A stretch of 64,000 nucleotides of DNA. Origin: Polaribacter porphyrae. GTDB lineage: Bacteria > Bacteroidota > Bacteroidia > Flavobacteriales > Flavobacteriaceae. The notes below the pieces were generated by a model. The model was not told the DNA's origin and did no database searches. It saw nothing but the letters and a program-made list of their open reading frames with translations. This document shows, piece after piece, positions 35,389-46,348 of the stretch. A program made the translations under genes and the position numbers. Position 1 is the stretch's first letter. Every line of letters begins with the position of its first letter. The stretch lies in NCBI RefSeq assembly GCF_002954685.1, contig NZ_MSCN01000001.1, forward strand, positions 1,488,309-1,552,308. The letters are read 5' to 3'.

Positions 35389-37452
35389 TTATTCAGGATA
35401 TTCAACTCGTAAATGGTAAATGTTCATTAATTTATTTTTTATCACTTTTTTTATTAATTCTATCTCCCTAAAAGTAATATCAGAATTTAAAAATTGATTA
35501 TTCGACATTTGTCCTTCAATAATTTTCTCTAATAAATTTTCTATAGAAATTGCTGTTGGGTTTTTTAAACTTTTAGAAGCTGCTTCTGCTGCATCACACA
35601 TCATTAATATCGCTGTTTCTTTAGAAAAAGGGATTGGTCCTTTATATTGAAATTTTTTTGTATCAACCTCTGTCTCTAAATTGTCATCTTGTTCTTTTTT
35701 ATAAAAATAGTACGTTGTGCTTGTTCCATGATGTGTTCTTATAAAGTCTATAATTCTATCTGGCAGCTTATACTTTTTTGCAATTTCTGTACCATTTATT
35801 ACATGATTTATAATAATATTAGCACTGTCTTGAGGAGACAAATCATTATGAGGATTAACACCTGTTGTTTGGTTTTCTGTAAAATACATTGGGTTTACCA
35901 TTTTACCAATATCATGATATAATGCTCCTGTTCTTACTAACATTGAGTTTGCTCCTATTTCATTAGCAGCAGCTTCTGCTAAATTAGCAACCTGCATAGA
36001 ATGTTGAAATGTACCCGGCGCTTTTTCATTTAATTCTCTTAAAAGTTTTGTGTTCGTATTTGATAATTCTAATAAAGTAACATCAGATACTAAACCAAAA
36101 ACTTTTTCATAAATATATATTAGTATAATAGATAAAAATGAAAGCAACCCATTAATAGCAAAATGTGAAAAATAATACCAGTTTATTTGTGATGCATTTC
36201 CTTCTCTTATAATAGAAAATGCAAAATAAGTAATCATATATATCAATGTAATTTGAGCCACAGAAATAAATAAATTAGCTCTTTTATAAAGTTCTGATAC
36301 TGTTAAAATTGTTACAATACCTGCTATAATATGTAAATAAATAAACTCAAAGCTATTTGGTACAATATAACCCAACAATAAAACTGTTAATACATGCGTA
36401 AATAAACCTAATCTTGCATCAAAAAAGGCTTTTAAGATGATAGGTAAAACACTTAATGGTACAACATATAAATAATCAGAGTTATACTTTACAACTAAAG
36501 TTTGAATAAAAATGATAGCTAAAACATTAAAGAATATAAATGTTATTTTACTGTTGTTTTTATAAATTTCTATTCTATTTTTATGAAGAAACAAAAGCAA
36601 CATCAATAAAGCAAGTGATACTAATATTGTATATCCAAAAACAATCCAATTGTAATTAGAATCTGTCCATACTTTAGATTCTGATTCACTTTTTAAAGAA
36701 TTTAGGATTGCTAATTTTTTACCTTCAACAATATCTCCTTTTAAAACTATAAGTTCTCCTTCAGAAACTTTACCTTTTGTGTATGATATATTTTCAATCT
36801 CTTTGTTAATAATTTTTTTAGTGAATGCATTATCATAAGACACATTAGGTTTTATTATGCCTGCGAGGTAATTTAAGATTTCTTTTTGCCCGTAAGAAAA
36901 AGGTTCATTACCTAAGCTCTCTTTGATGATTGATAAAACATCTTTAGAGGTAAACAAGTTTTTAAATAAAATATCTTGAACTTCATTATCCTTTTTTAGT
37001 GCAATAATTTCATCTTTTCTAGATACAACTCCCTCGCTTACAACTTCTAAAAAACCAGTTTCATATACTATATTTAATATATTCTGCCCATCTTTTTCAA
37101 GAGCTAAAATTTTATTAATTTCTAACGAATCGATAAGTTTTGCTTGTGGAAATTTATCCTTATAATCCTTATTAACCTTATTAACGATTTCAACGTTGTA
37201 TAAGAAATATTTTTTTGAATTTTCTTCTATTTCTTTTTTTTCGCTTGCTATTTCATCTTCTGTTTTTTGAATAGCAAAATCAAAAGGTGCATATAAGTTA
37301 TCGTACTTCCATAATTGCCCATTCTCAAAATCATATTTAAATTGAACACCTTTTGGAAACAAATAAACAATAGCTACTGTTGTAATTAAAAATAAAATTA
37401 CCTTATAAATAATAGTGTTATTTCTATATATTTTATTTACGATTTCACTCAT
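35389..37452 (-). CDS. pgpH: PgpH-type 7TM-HD phosphohydrolase (likely c-di-AMP phosphodiesterase)
   Basis: A 687-residue protein with the PgpH order: an N-terminal membrane helix, a long extracytoplasmic 7TMR-HDED domain (residues about 40-265), seven membrane helices (about 270-460) and a cytoplasmic HD domain. The HD motifs are ELNEKAPGTFQHSMQVANLA, TGALYHDIGKM (metal-binding HD) and NHVINGTEIAKKY. PgpH in Listeria hydrolyses c-di-AMP to pApA, and this protein is of the same class. With CdaA on the same strand nearby, the window holds both the making and the breaking of the messenger. Confidence 0.92.
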   Translation of the reverse strand: MSEIVNKIYRNNTIIYKVILFLITTVAIVYLFPKGVQFKYDFENGQLWKYDNLYAPFDFAIQKTEDEIASEKKEIEENSKKYFLYNVEIVNKVNKDYKDKFPQAKLIDSLEINKILALEKDGQNILNIVYETGFLEVVSEGVVSRKDEIIALKKDNEVQDILFKNLFTSKDVLSIIKESLGNEPFSYGQKEILNYLAGIIKPNVSYDNAFTKKIINKEIENISYTKGKVSEGELIVLKGDIVEGKKLAILNSLKSESESKVWTDSNYNWIVFGYTILVSLALLMLLLFLHKNRIEIYKNNSKITFIFFNVLAIIFIQTLVVKYNSDYLYVVPLSVLPIILKAFFDARLGLFTHVLTVLLLGYIVPNSFEFIYLHIIAGIVTILTVSELYKRANLFISVAQITLIYMITYFAFSIIREGNASQINWYYFSHFAINGLLSFLSIILIYIYEKVFGLVSDVTLLELSNTNTKLLRELNEKAPGTFQHSMQVANLAEAAANEIGANSMLVRTGALYHDIGKMVNPMYFTENQTTGVNPHNDLSPQDSANIIINHVINGTEIAKKYKLPDRIIDFIRTHHGTSTTYYFYKKEQDDNLETEVDTKKFQYKGPIPFSKETAILMMCDAAEAASKSLKNPTAISIENLLEKIIEGQMSNNQFLNSDITFREIELIKKVIKNKLMNIYHLRVEYPE

Positions 37453-37520
37453 ACCTTACCTCTAATTTCAACAAACTTACACTAAAAATATGAAGCTTAA
37501 AAATTCAACAATTATTAAGA

Positions 37521-37550
37521 TTTTGTTTTGATATAATTTGGTTATTTTTG
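37521..37550 (+). promoter_or_regulatory. Promoter of the thiolase gene
   Basis: TTTTG repeats at 37521-37530 and TATTTTTG at 37543-37550 give a TTG-N17-TAnnTTTG arrangement (slightly short spacer), 34 bases before the ATG. Confidence 0.65.
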
Positions 37551-37584
37551 AAGAATAAATTTATTCCCAAAAAACATACCTTAT

Positions 37585-38760
37585 ATGAAAGACGTAGTAA
37601 TAGTTTCAGTCGCAAGAACACCTATTGGAAGCTTTTTAGGAAGTTTATCATCTATACCTGCAACCATTCTTGGTGCATCTGCCATAAAAGGAGCATTAAA
37701 AAAGATAAACTTACCCCCTAATGAAGTTGAAGAAGTTTTTATGGGTAATGTTGTTTCTGCAGGTTTAGGACAAGCTCCTGCTAGACAAGCAGCAATTCAT
37801 GCTGGAATTCCAGATACTGTGCCTTGTACAACTATAAATAAAGTTTGTGCTTCAGGAATGAAGTCGATAATGTTAGCAGCACAAACTATAGCTTTGGGTG
37901 ATGCTGATATTGTTATTGCTGGTGGAATGGAAAACATGAGTATGATTCCTCACTATCAACATGCGAGAAAAGGAAGTAAATTTGGACCAATAACCATAGA
38001 AGATGGTATGCAAAAAGATGGTTTAGTTGATGCTTATGATAAAGTTGCTATGGGGGTTTGTGCTGATGCTTGTGCAACAGAATACGAATTTACTAGAGAA
38101 GATCAGGATAATTTTGCAATAGAATCTTATAATAGATCTGCAAAAGCTTGGAAAGAAGGTAAATTTGACGATGAAATTGTATCAGTTGAAATTCCTCAAA
38201 GAAGAGGAGAGCCAGTTATTTTTTCTGAAGATGAGGAATATAAAAATGTTAAAATAGAAAAAATTCCTGCTTTAAGACCAGCTTTCTCAAAAGATGGTAC
38301 AGTAACAGCAGCTAATGCATCTACTATAAATGATGGTGGTGCAGCATTAATTTTAATGTCTGCTGAAAAAGCAGATGAATTAAATTTGAAACCACTAGCA
38401 AAAATAGTTAGTTATGCTGATGCAGCTCATGAACCAAAATGGTTTACAACTGCACCTGCTAAAGCTTTACCAAAAGCATTGGCAAAAGCAAACATTTCTA
38501 TTAATGATGTTGATTATTTTGAACTTAACGAAGCTTTTTCTATTGTTGGTTTGGCAAATATGAAAATTTTAAACCTAAATAAGAATAGAGTAAATATAAA
38601 TGGTGGTGCAGTTTCTCTTGGACATCCTTTAGGGGTTTCTGGTGCAAGAATTGTAATCGCTTTAACATCTATTTTAAAACAAAATAACGCTAAAATAGGT
38701 GCTGCTGCCATTTGTAATGGTGGTGGTGGAGCTAGTGCACTAGTTTTAAAAAGAATTTAA
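37585..38760 (+). CDS. Acetyl-CoA C-acetyltransferase (thiolase)
   Basis: A 391-residue thiolase that condenses or cleaves acetoacetyl-CoA. The acyl-binding Cys is in TTINKVCASGMKS, the His in LNEAFS and GHPLGVSGARI, and the second Cys in AAICNGGGGASALVL. Length and motifs fit the biosynthetic/degradative AtoB-ThlA group. It is the first gene of a transcript that includes the NlpC/P60 gene; the metabolic partner genes are not in the window, so ketone-body, beta-oxidation or isoprenoid use cannot be decided. Confidence 0.95.
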   Translation: MKDVVIVSVARTPIGSFLGSLSSIPATILGASAIKGALKKINLPPNEVEEVFMGNVVSAGLGQAPARQAAIHAGIPDTVPCTTINKVCASGMKSIMLAAQTIALGDADIVIAGGMENMSMIPHYQHARKGSKFGPITIEDGMQKDGLVDAYDKVAMGVCADACATEYEFTREDQDNFAIESYNRSAKAWKEGKFDDEIVSVEIPQRRGEPVIFSEDEEYKNVKIEKIPALRPAFSKDGTVTAANASTINDGGAALILMSAEKADELNLKPLAKIVSYADAAHEPKWFTTAPAKALPKALAKANISINDVDYFELNEAFSIVGLANMKILNLNKNRVNINGGAVSLGHPLGVSGARIVIALTSILKQNNAKIGAAAICNGGGGASALVLKRI

Positions 38761-38769
38761 ATATAAAGT

Positions 38770-39540
38770 TTGTTATACGGAATTTGTAATCTTGGTATTG
38801 TTCCAATTAGAGCTTCTGCAAATGATACATCAGAAATGATAAGTCAATTGTTGTTTGGTGAACATTTTAGCATTCTAGAAAAAGATAAAAGTTGGAGTAA
38901 AATAAAGGTTTTCTTTGATGGATATGAAGGATATATTGATAACAAACAATTTGAAGAAATTTCTGAACAATTATTCAACAAACTTTCAGAAAAAGAGAAT
39001 ATTTATTCAAGTGAAATTATAGATTTTATAACTAGTAATTCTAATGATTTAATTACAATTCCTTTAGGATCTAGATTACCTTTCTTTACTAATAAAAGCT
39101 TTTCTATTAACAAAATGATATTCAATTTTGATGGTAAAACTTGCTATGATAAACTACCTAAAAGCGAGATTATTCAGAAAGCTTTTACATATTTAAATAC
39201 TCCTTTTTTATGGGGAGGAAAAACACCTTTTGGAATTGATTGTTCTGGATTTACTCAAATGGTGTATAAGTTATGTGGGTATCAACTTTTTCGAGATGCT
39301 AGAGCTCAAGCTACACAAGGCGAAGTATTAAGTTTTATTGAAGAAAGTGAACCTGGTGATTTAGCTTTTTTTGATGATGAAGAAGGAGAAATTATTCACG
39401 TTGGTATTATATTAAAAGACTATCATATTATTCATGCACATGGTAAAGTTAGAATAGACACACTAGATCATAGTGGAATCTTTAATGCCGATTTACAAAA
39501 ACATACTCATAAATTAAGAGTCATAAAAAAAATGATATAA
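38770..39540 (+). CDS. NlpC/P60 (C40) peptidase with N-terminal SH3-like domains
   Basis: A 256-residue protein. The start is a TTG (38770) 10 bases after the thiolase stop. Residues about 1-125 form two bacterial SH3-like units (GICNLGIVPIRASANDTSEM), and the C-terminal NlpC/P60 domain carries the catalytic Cys (FGIDCSGFTQMVYK), His (EIIHVGIIL) and the third polar residue region (IIHAHGKVRID). It probably cleaves D-Glu/meso-DAP-type peptide bonds in peptidoglycan. No signal peptide is visible, which is common in Bacteroidota homologues of this layout. Confidence 0.88.
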   Translation: MLYGICNLGIVPIRASANDTSEMISQLLFGEHFSILEKDKSWSKIKVFFDGYEGYIDNKQFEEISEQLFNKLSEKENIYSSEIIDFITSNSNDLITIPLGSRLPFFTNKSFSINKMIFNFDGKTCYDKLPKSEIIQKAFTYLNTPFLWGGKTPFGIDCSGFTQMVYKLCGYQLFRDARAQATQGEVLSFIEESEPGDLAFFDDEEGEIIHVGIILKDYHIIHAHGKVRIDTLDHSGIFNADLQKHTHKLRVIKKMI

Positions 39541-39573
39541 AAAATCCGAAGCTTAATAGTTTCGGATTTTTTA
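39541..39573. terminator. Bidirectional terminator
   Basis: Arms AAAATCCGAA and TTCGGATTTT enclose a 10-base loop, with T on the plus side and A on the other. It separates the NlpC/P60 gene from the converging TPR gene. Confidence 0.85.
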
Positions 39574-39592
39574 ATTTGAATGACTTGATAAA

Positions 39593-40837
39593 TTATTGAT
39601 TACGTAGTTTTTTGTAAACTGGTCTTAAAGCATTAGCTTTTTCAGTCATTTCTAATACATCATATATATTTAGTAGAGATTTAACTGTATCATAGGATCT
39701 ACCTAAACTATCTGCTTTTTCCAAATAAGGCAAAGCTTCTTTATATAAATCTTTCTGTTTTTTTTCTAATTCATCATATTTTTTAAAATTTGATAAATTT
39801 TTATTCATCTCTTCAACGATTGATTGTTCTTCAGAAAGAATTGCAATTGCTAAATTCATATAAGCATCAGTATAATCGGGTTTTAGTTCAATTGCTTTTT
39901 TGTAATATTTAATAGCTTCATCTTTCTTTTTCTCATTTTGATTAACTACTCCCAAATTAAAAAAAAGGGTTGGGTTATTAGGATCTAATTTAATCGCTTC
40001 TTGCATAAGTTCTCCAAATTTATCCATCTTTTCTAATTTAATATATAATTGTGCTTCATTTAACAGTAAATCAATATCTTTTGGATTTGATTTTCTAGCT
40101 TCTTGAATAGCAACTATAGCTTCATCAGTTTTACCTAAATTAATTAAATTATATCCTATATTTTTTACAATATCTCCTTGTTTAGACTCTGTTGTTTCTG
40201 TTGTAGGATTAATATGAGTACCTAACCTTACGTAAGTTTTTTGATTTGATAAACTTCCAACATTTTCTTTTTTACCAGAATCTTTAATCACAGCAAAATA
40301 TTGAGTAGTTATGCCTGAATATCCAATATCTTGTAATTCTTTATAGAATTTTAGTGAGGTCTCATAATCTTTTGAGATAAATGCACTTGTGGCAGCGTTA
40401 AATAAAAATGATGTATCAACAGGGCTTAATTTATACGTTAGATAAAAATTTTCTGTAGCTTCTTTGTAATTTTTAGCATTATATTGATTAATAGCTTTAT
40501 TTGATACATCTTGAATTACTTGATTAAGCATTGGTTGAGCATCTTTTGTATATTTAGATTTACCAATTTCTTTTTCATAACTAAACAATTTATTAAATGC
40601 ATCAGCTGCAGTTTTTAAATCACTTTTAGAATAAGCTTTTCCTTTCAAAAAATAATACTTTGCTTTGTATTTAGGTTCCATATTAGCCTCCATCGCATCT
40701 AATGATTTTATAGTGGATATTGCTGTTGAGAAATCATTTTTCTTTAGTGCTTTTTCAACTGTTTTTAATTCACTTTTTTGAGCAAATAAACCAATTGACA
40801 TTAGCCCTAAAGAGATTGTTATTATTTGTTTTTTCAT
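39593..40837 (-). CDS. Exported TPR protein downstream of gyrA
   Basis: A 414-residue protein with a signal peptide (ITISLGLMSIGLFAQ) and several tetratricopeptide repeats, the clearest being LDPNNPTLFFNLGVVNQNEK and YKKAIELKPDYTDAYMNLAI. It starts 21 bases after the gyrA stop and is probably cotranscribed with it. In Bacteroidota such a protein often follows gyrA, but no function is assigned. Confidence 0.85.
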   Translation of the reverse strand: MKKQIITISLGLMSIGLFAQKSELKTVEKALKKNDFSTAISTIKSLDAMEANMEPKYKAKYYFLKGKAYSKSDLKTAADAFNKLFSYEKEIGKSKYTKDAQPMLNQVIQDVSNKAINQYNAKNYKEATENFYLTYKLSPVDTSFLFNAATSAFISKDYETSLKFYKELQDIGYSGITTQYFAVIKDSGKKENVGSLSNQKTYVRLGTHINPTTETTESKQGDIVKNIGYNLINLGKTDEAIVAIQEARKSNPKDIDLLLNEAQLYIKLEKMDKFGELMQEAIKLDPNNPTLFFNLGVVNQNEKKKDEAIKYYKKAIELKPDYTDAYMNLAIAILSEEQSIVEEMNKNLSNFKKYDELEKKQKDLYKEALPYLEKADSLGRSYDTVKSLLNIYDVLEMTEKANALRPVYKKLRNQ

Positions 40838-40858
40838 TTTATTGATTGTTAATTTAAT

Positions 40859-43363
40859 TTATTCTTGATTTTCATTTGAACCATTTTCAATTTCCATGCC
40901 AGAATCTGAATCATTATCAGAATCCTCATCTTTAACAACTTTTGCGACAGCAGCTATACTATCATCTTCTTTAATGTTGATTAGTTTTACACCCTGTGTT
41001 GCACGCCCCATAACACGTAAATCTTCAACAGCCATTCTAATTATTAACCCAGATTTGTTAATAATCATTAAATCGTTTTTATCATCAACATTTTTTATGG
41101 CCACTAAATTACCTGTTTTTTCTGATATATTCAAAGTCTTCACCCCTTTACCTCCTCTATTAGTGATTCTATAGTCTTCTAAATCAGAACGTTTTCCATA
41201 TCCTTTTTCAGAAACTACAAGAATATTACTTTCCATATCATTTACAGCAACCATACCTATTACCTCATCATTTTCATGCTGAAGTGTAATACCTCTAACT
41301 CCAGATGCAGTTCTTCCCATTGGTCTTGTTTTTGCTTCTTCAAAGCGAATTGCTTTACCAGATTTCAACGCTAGCATTACTTGGCTATCACCTGTGGTTA
41401 ATTTTGCTTCTAATAATTCATCACCTTCTTTAATCGTAATTGCATTAATACCATTAGTCCTAGGACGTGAATATTGTTCTAAAGATGTCTTTTTAACCTG
41501 ACCTTTTTTAGTAGCCATAATTACATAGTGATTATTTACATAATCTTCATCTTTTAAGTCTTGAGTTACAAGAAAAGCTTTTACGCTATCATCTTGTTCG
41601 ATATTAATAAGGTTTTGCATAGCTCTACCTTTGGTATTTTTACCACCTTCAGGAATTTCAAAAACACGCATCCAAAATACTTTACCCTTTTGGGTAAAAA
41701 ACAACATATATTGATGGTTGGTTCCAACAAAAAGATGTTCAAGGAAATCTTCATTTCTTGTTGTTGCTCCTTTTTGTCCTCTTCCTCCCCTATTCTGAAC
41801 TTTGTATTCATCAAGGTTGGTTCGTTTTAAATAACCAGCATTCGAGATAGTAACTACCACTTTTGTATTTGGTATCATATCTTCAATACGCATATCTCCA
41901 CCTGCATATTCTATAACAGATCTACGCTCATCGCCATATTTTTCTTTAATTTTCAGTAATTCATCTGTAATAATTTGATAACGTCTTGGCTCATTATCTA
42001 AAATATCTTTTAAGTCAGCAATAGTCAACATAATTTCTTCAAACTCTGCTCTTAACTTATCTTGCTCTAGTCCTGTTAACTGACGCAATCGCATCTCAAC
42101 TATTGCTTTTGCCTGAATTTCTGTCAGTTCAAAGCGTTCAATCAATTTTTCACGAGCTTCATCGGCATTTTTAGAACCTCGAATTAAAGCGATAACTTCA
42201 TCAATATTATCAGATGCAATAATTAATCCTTCTAAAATATGAGCTCTAGCTTCTGCTTTTTTAAGTTCATATTGTGTTCTTCTAACGACAACTTCGTGCC
42301 TGTGATCTACAAAATGATGAATTAGTTGCTTTAAGTTTAATTGCTCTGGCTTCCCTTTAACTAATGCAATATTATTTACACTAAAAGAGGTTTGTAATTG
42401 TGTATATTTAAATAACTTATTTAAAACTATATTTGGGATTGCATCACGCTTTAAAACGTAAACAATACGCATTCCGTTTCTATCTGATTCATCTCTAATG
42501 TTAGCAATACCAACTAATTTTTTCTCATTAACTAAATCAGCAGTTTTCTTAATCATATCAGCTTTGTTAACTTGATATGGTATTTCTGTAACAATGATAC
42601 ATTCACGTCCTTTAACTTCTTCAATGTTGGCTTTAGCACGCATTACAATACGTCCACGACCAGTATGAAAAGCATCTCTAACCCCATCATAACCATAAAT
42701 AATTCCACCTGTTGGAAAATCAGGAGCTTTAACATGTTGCATCAATTCATCAATCTCAATATCTCTATTTTGTATGTATGCAACTGTACCATCTATGACT
42801 TCTGTTAAGTTATGAGGCGCCATATTTGTAGCCATACCAACTGCAATACCAGAAGCTCCATTAACCAATAAATTAGGAATACGAGTAGGCAATACTGTTG
42901 GTTCTTGTAATGTATCATCAAAATTTAAACGATGATCAACAGTTTCTTTTTCAATATCAGACAACATTTCTTCTGATATTTTCTGCATTCTTACCTCTGT
43001 ATAACGCATTGCTGCAGGAGAATCTCCATCTACTGAACCAAAATTTCCTTGCCCATCAACCATCATATATCGAACACTCCAATCTTGTGCCATTCTTACC
43101 ATAGAATCGTACACAGATGTATCTCCATGAGGATGATATTTACCTAAAACCTCACCAACAATTCTTGCTGATTTCTTATACGCTCCTGTTGCTTTAATTC
43201 CTAACTCATGCATACCATATAAAACTCTTCTGTGAACAGGTTTTAAACCATCTCTAACATCTGGTAATGCTCTTGATACTATAACTGACATTGAATAATC
43301 AATGTATGCAGATTTCATCTGCTCTTCTATGTTAATAGGAATTAACTTTTCGCCTTCTGCCAT
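40859..43363 (-). CDS. gyrA: DNA gyrase subunit A
   Basis: An 834-residue GyrA. It opens [20 protein letters not shown], has the quinolone-binding region [17 protein letters not shown] (Thr at the E. coli Ser83 position, Asp at the Asp87 position), the active Tyr in [10 protein letters not shown], and a GyrA-box-like [10 protein letters not shown] in the C-terminal wrapping domain, which marks gyrase rather than topoisomerase IV. The tail is acidic. With GyrB (not here) it introduces negative supercoils. Divergent from clpC. Confidence 0.97.
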   Translation of the reverse strand: MAEGEKLIPINIEEQMKSAYIDYSMSVIVSRALPDVRDGLKPVHRRVLYGMHELGIKATGAYKKSARIVGEVLGKYHPHGDTSVYDSMVRMAQDWSVRYMMVDGQGNFGSVDGDSPAAMRYTEVRMQKISEEMLSDIEKETVDHRLNFDDTLQEPTVLPTRIPNLLVNGASGIAVGMATNMAPHNLTEVIDGTVAYIQNRDIEIDELMQHVKAPDFPTGGIIYGYDGVRDAFHTGRGRIVMRAKANIEEVKGRECIIVTEIPYQVNKADMIKKTADLVNEKKLVGIANIRDESDRNGMRIVYVLKRDAIPNIVLNKLFKYTQLQTSFSVNNIALVKGKPEQLNLKQLIHHFVDHRHEVVVRRTQYELKKAEARAHILEGLIIASDNIDEVIALIRGSKNADEAREKLIERFELTEIQAKAIVEMRLRQLTGLEQDKLRAEFEEIMLTIADLKDILDNEPRRYQIITDELLKIKEKYGDERRSVIEYAGGDMRIEDMIPNTKVVVTISNAGYLKRTNLDEYKVQNRGGRGQKGATTRNEDFLEHLFVGTNHQYMLFFTQKGKVFWMRVFEIPEGGKNTKGRAMQNLINIEQDDSVKAFLVTQDLKDEDYVNNHYVIMATKKGQVKKTSLEQYSRPRTNGINAITIKEGDELLEAKLTTGDSQVMLALKSGKAIRFEEAKTRPMGRTASGVRGITLQHENDEVIGMVAVNDMESNILVVSEKGYGKRSDLEDYRITNRGGKGVKTLNISEKTGNLVAIKNVDDKNDLMIINKSGLIIRMAVEDLRVMGRATQGVKLINIKEDDSIAAVAKVVKDEDSDNDSDSGMEIENGSNENQE

Positions 43364-43525
43364 ATATTTATTAGTTAAATTTAATCATTATTTTAAAACA
43401 AGGCAAGATACTATTTCTTCTAGTATTTACAAAGGTTTTACCCACTTACAAAACCTAGAGTTATCAACATTTTTTAATAATTTTTAACAGCTATTTATTT
43501 GCTTGATTTACAATAGTTTTCTACC

Positions 43526-43574
43526 TTGTCAGTATAGTCAAAATGTCATTTTTTATCAATGGCATCTTTTTTGT
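43526..43574 (+). promoter_or_regulatory. Sigma54-like promoter and upstream TGTCA sites of clpC
   Basis: TGGCAT at 43560-43565 and TTGT at 43571-43574 match the -24/-12 layout (TGGCAYR-N4-TTGCW): the first G of GG and the G of GT are exactly 12 bases apart. Two TGTCA copies (43527-43531 and 43544-43548) precede it and could bind an enhancer-binding protein. The ATG is 54 bases after the -12 box. The -12 has GT in place of GC. Confidence 0.5.
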
Positions 43575-43627
43575 AATAATCTCACAAAAAAAAGGACTAA
43601 ATTTACATCAATTAGATAGAAAGAAAT

Positions 43628-46192
43628 ATGGACGATAATTTTTCACCCAAAGTTAGAGATGTAATCACTTTCAGTAAAGAAGAGGCACTACGTTTAGGTC
43701 ACGAATTTATTGGAACTGAACACTTATTACTTGGTTTAATTAGAAAAGGAGAAGGCAAAGCAATAGAAATATTAACAGCATTTGATGTTGATTTAACTTT
43801 ATTGCGTAAAAAGCTTGAGCAATTAAACCCTGTAAATCCAACTTTTACAGAAGGTACAGATAGACCTAGTTTGCGTTTAACTAGGCAAGCAGAAAAGGCT
43901 TTAAAAACAACTTTTTTAGAAGCAAAACTATATCAGAGTGATGCTATTGATACTGCTCATTTATTGTTATGTGTTTTGAGAAATGAAAATGACCCAACTA
44001 CCAAGTTGATTCATAAATACCATGTAAATTATGATGAAGCGAAAGCTTTGTATAAAGAATTACATGTAGATGATGTTGATGTTGATTTACCTGCTAATCC
44101 AATAGCAGAAACCCCATCTGATGATGAATTTGCTTCACAAAAATCAAACCCATTTGATCAACCTCAAAAAAGTAAATCCGCTAAAAAATCTAAAACACCA
44201 GTTTTAGATAATTTTGGACGTGATTTAACTGCTTTGGCAGAAGCTGATAGATTAGACCCTGTTGTTGGTCGTCAAAAAGAAATAGAACGTGTTTCTCAAA
44301 TTTTAAGTCGTAGAAAAAAGAATAATCCAATGTTAATTGGTGAACCAGGTGTTGGTAAATCTGCAATAGCAGAAGGTTTAGCATTACGTATTGTAGATAG
44401 AAAAGTTTCTAGAATTTTATTTGATAAACGAATTGTTTCTCTTGATTTAGCAAGTTTAGTTGCTGGTACAAAATATAGAGGTCAGTTCGAAGAACGCATG
44501 AAGGCTTTGATGAATGAGCTTGAAAAGAATGAGGATATCATTCTTTTTATTGATGAAATTCACACAATTGTTGGTGCTGGAGGTGCAACTGGTTCTTTAG
44601 ATGCTTCTAATATGTTAAAACCTGCTTTAGCAAGAGGAGAAATACAATGTATTGGGGCTACAACTTTAGATGAATACAGAACAAATATTGAAAAAGATGG
44701 TGCTTTAGAACGTCGTTTTCAAAAAGTAATTGTTGACCCAACCACTGTTGAAGAGACTATCCAAATTCTACATAACATTAAAGGAAAGTATGAAGAACAC
44801 CACAATGTAGATTTTACTGATGATGCCATTGAAGCTTGTGTAAAGTTGACAAATAGATACATGACAGATAGGTATCTACCAGATAAAGCTATAGATGCTC
44901 TAGATGAAGCTGGTTCTAGAATTCATATTACCAATATTGTGGTTCCAAAACAGGTTTTAGAATTAGAGTCTCAATTAGAAATTATTCGTGATCAAAAAAC
45001 GAAGGCTGTAAATGGTCAAAAATATGAAGAGGCTGCCAAATTGCGTGATGATGAAAAAAATATGGAGGCCGCTTTAAATTCTGCTCAAAAACAGTGGGAA
45101 GATGATTCTAAATTAAATAGAGAAATTGTAACAGAAGACAATGTTGCAGAAGTAGTTTCTATGATGACAGGGATACCTGTTAATAGAGTTGCTGAAGCAG
45201 AAAGTCACAGATTACATGAATTACCTACTATGATTAAGGGTAAAGTCATCGGACAAGATGAAGCTGTTACTAAAGTAGTAAAAGCCATTCAACGTAATAG
45301 AGTCGGGTTAAAAGACCCTAACAAACCTATTGGTTCATTTATTTTTCTAGGACAAACTGGTGTTGGTAAAACACAATTGGCAAAGGTTTTAGCAAAAGAA
45401 TTATTTGACTCTGAAGATTCTCTAATTAGAATTGATATGAGTGAATACATGGAAAAATTTGCTATTTCACGTTTAATTGGAGCACCTCCAGGTTATGTTG
45501 GTTATGAAGAAGGAGGACAATTGACAGAAAAAGTACGTAGAAAACCATATTCTGTTGTACTATTAGATGAGATTGAAAAAGCACATCCAGATGTTTTTAA
45601 TATGTTATTACAAATTTTAGATGATGGCTTTATTACTGATAGTTTAGGTAGAAAAATCGATTTTAGAAACACTATCATTATTATGACATCTAATATTGGA
45701 GCTCGTCAATTAAAAGATTTTGGTGGTGGAGTTGGTTTTGGAACTACATCAAAAGCAGCACAAGCAGATGCACATGCAAAATCTGTAATTGAAGGTGCTT
45801 TAAAGAAATCTTTTGCACCAGAATTCTTAAACAGAATTGACGATGTAATTGTATTTAATGCTCTTGAGCGTGAAGATATTCATTCTATTATTGACATTGA
45901 ATTAGATAAACTTTTGAACCGCATTTTAGATTTAGGTTATACCCTAAATTTAAGCGAGAAAGCCAAAGATTATATTGCTGAAAAAGGCTTTGACAAAAAA
46001 TATGGTGCAAGACCTTTAAAGAGAGCTATCCAAAAATATATTGAAGATGCTTTAGCTGAAGAAATTGTTAATTCTAAATTATCTGAAGGAGATACCATAA
46101 CTATGGATTTTGATGAGAAAGATGATAAGCTTACAATTGATATTAAAAAGGGGGAGAAGAAACCCGAAACTCGAACAGAAACTGAATCGTAG
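43628..46192 (+). CDS. clpC: ATP-dependent Clp protease ATPase subunit ClpC
   Basis: An 854-residue Hsp100 unfoldase. Order: two ClpN repeats (residues about 5-145), first AAA domain with Walker A ([15 protein letters not shown]) and DEIHT, a UVR-like middle segment ([18 protein letters not shown]), second AAA domain with Walker A ([13 protein letters not shown]) and [12 protein letters not shown], and the C-terminal small domain. The UVR segment separates ClpC from ClpB. It feeds unfolded proteins to ClpP. Ends at the terminator 46197-46225. Confidence 0.96.
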   Translation: MDDNFSPKVRDVITFSKEEALRLGHEFIGTEHLLLGLIRKGEGKAIEILTAFDVDLTLLRKKLEQLNPVNPTFTEGTDRPSLRLTRQAEKALKTTFLEAKLYQSDAIDTAHLLLCVLRNENDPTTKLIHKYHVNYDEAKALYKELHVDDVDVDLPANPIAETPSDDEFASQKSNPFDQPQKSKSAKKSKTPVLDNFGRDLTALAEADRLDPVVGRQKEIERVSQILSRRKKNNPMLIGEPGVGKSAIAEGLALRIVDRKVSRILFDKRIVSLDLASLVAGTKYRGQFEERMKALMNELEKNEDIILFIDEIHTIVGAGGATGSLDASNMLKPALARGEIQCIGATTLDEYRTNIEKDGALERRFQKVIVDPTTVEETIQILHNIKGKYEEHHNVDFTDDAIEACVKLTNRYMTDRYLPDKAIDALDEAGSRIHITNIVVPKQVLELESQLEIIRDQKTKAVNGQKYEEAAKLRDDEKNMEAALNSAQKQWEDDSKLNREIVTEDNVAEVVSMMTGIPVNRVAEAESHRLHELPTMIKGKVIGQDEAVTKVVKAIQRNRVGLKDPNKPIGSFIFLGQTGVGKTQLAKVLAKELFDSEDSLIRIDMSEYMEKFAISRLIGAPPGYVGYEEGGQLTEKVRRKPYSVVLLDEIEKAHPDVFNMLLQILDDGFITDSLGRKIDFRNTIIIMTSNIGARQLKDFGGGVGFGTTSKAAQADAHAKSVIEGALKKSFAPEFLNRIDDVIVFNALEREDIHSIIDIELDKLLNRILDLGYTLNLSEKAKDYIAEKGFDKKYGARPLKRAIQKYIEDALAEEIVNSKLSEGDTITMDFDEKDDKLTIDIKKGEKKPETRTETES

Positions 46193-46196
46193 ATAG

Positions 46197-46225
46197 AAAA
46201 CCCAAACTAAAGTTTGGGTTTTTTT
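46197..46225 (+). terminator. Rho-independent terminator after clpC
   Basis: A 12-bp stem (AAAACCCAAACT / AGTTTGGGTTTT), two-base loop, then T run. Confidence 0.9.
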
Positions 46226-46250
46226 GTGATTAATTTTTTTAATATTATTT

Positions 46251-46300
46251 ATCACAAATTACGACAAGTGTCGTAATTTGTGATTTTTTTATTACATTTG
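46251..46300 (+). promoter_or_regulatory. 34-bp palindromic operator and promoter of the BlaI/M56 operon
   Basis: Arms ATCACAAATTACGACA (46251-46266) and TGTCGTAATTTGTGAT (46269-46284) are perfect inverted repeats around a two-base centre. The core TTACGACA-AG-TGTCGTAA has the TAC...GTA dyad layout of BlaI/MecI operators. A TACATTTG -7 box lies at 46293-46300, so a -33 element about 20 bases upstream would be inside the right arm and be covered by a bound repressor. The BlaI-type repressor is encoded in the operon that follows. Confidence 0.8.
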
Positions 46301-46348
46301 TAAAATCAACAATTATCAATTTCTTACGGTAACTAAAAAAATGTAATT

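Noticed and set aside
41561..41830. Opposed open frames inside gyrA (41561-41830 plus, 41581-41814 minus)
   Set aside because: Both lie fully inside the conserved gyrA frame and show no protein family features.
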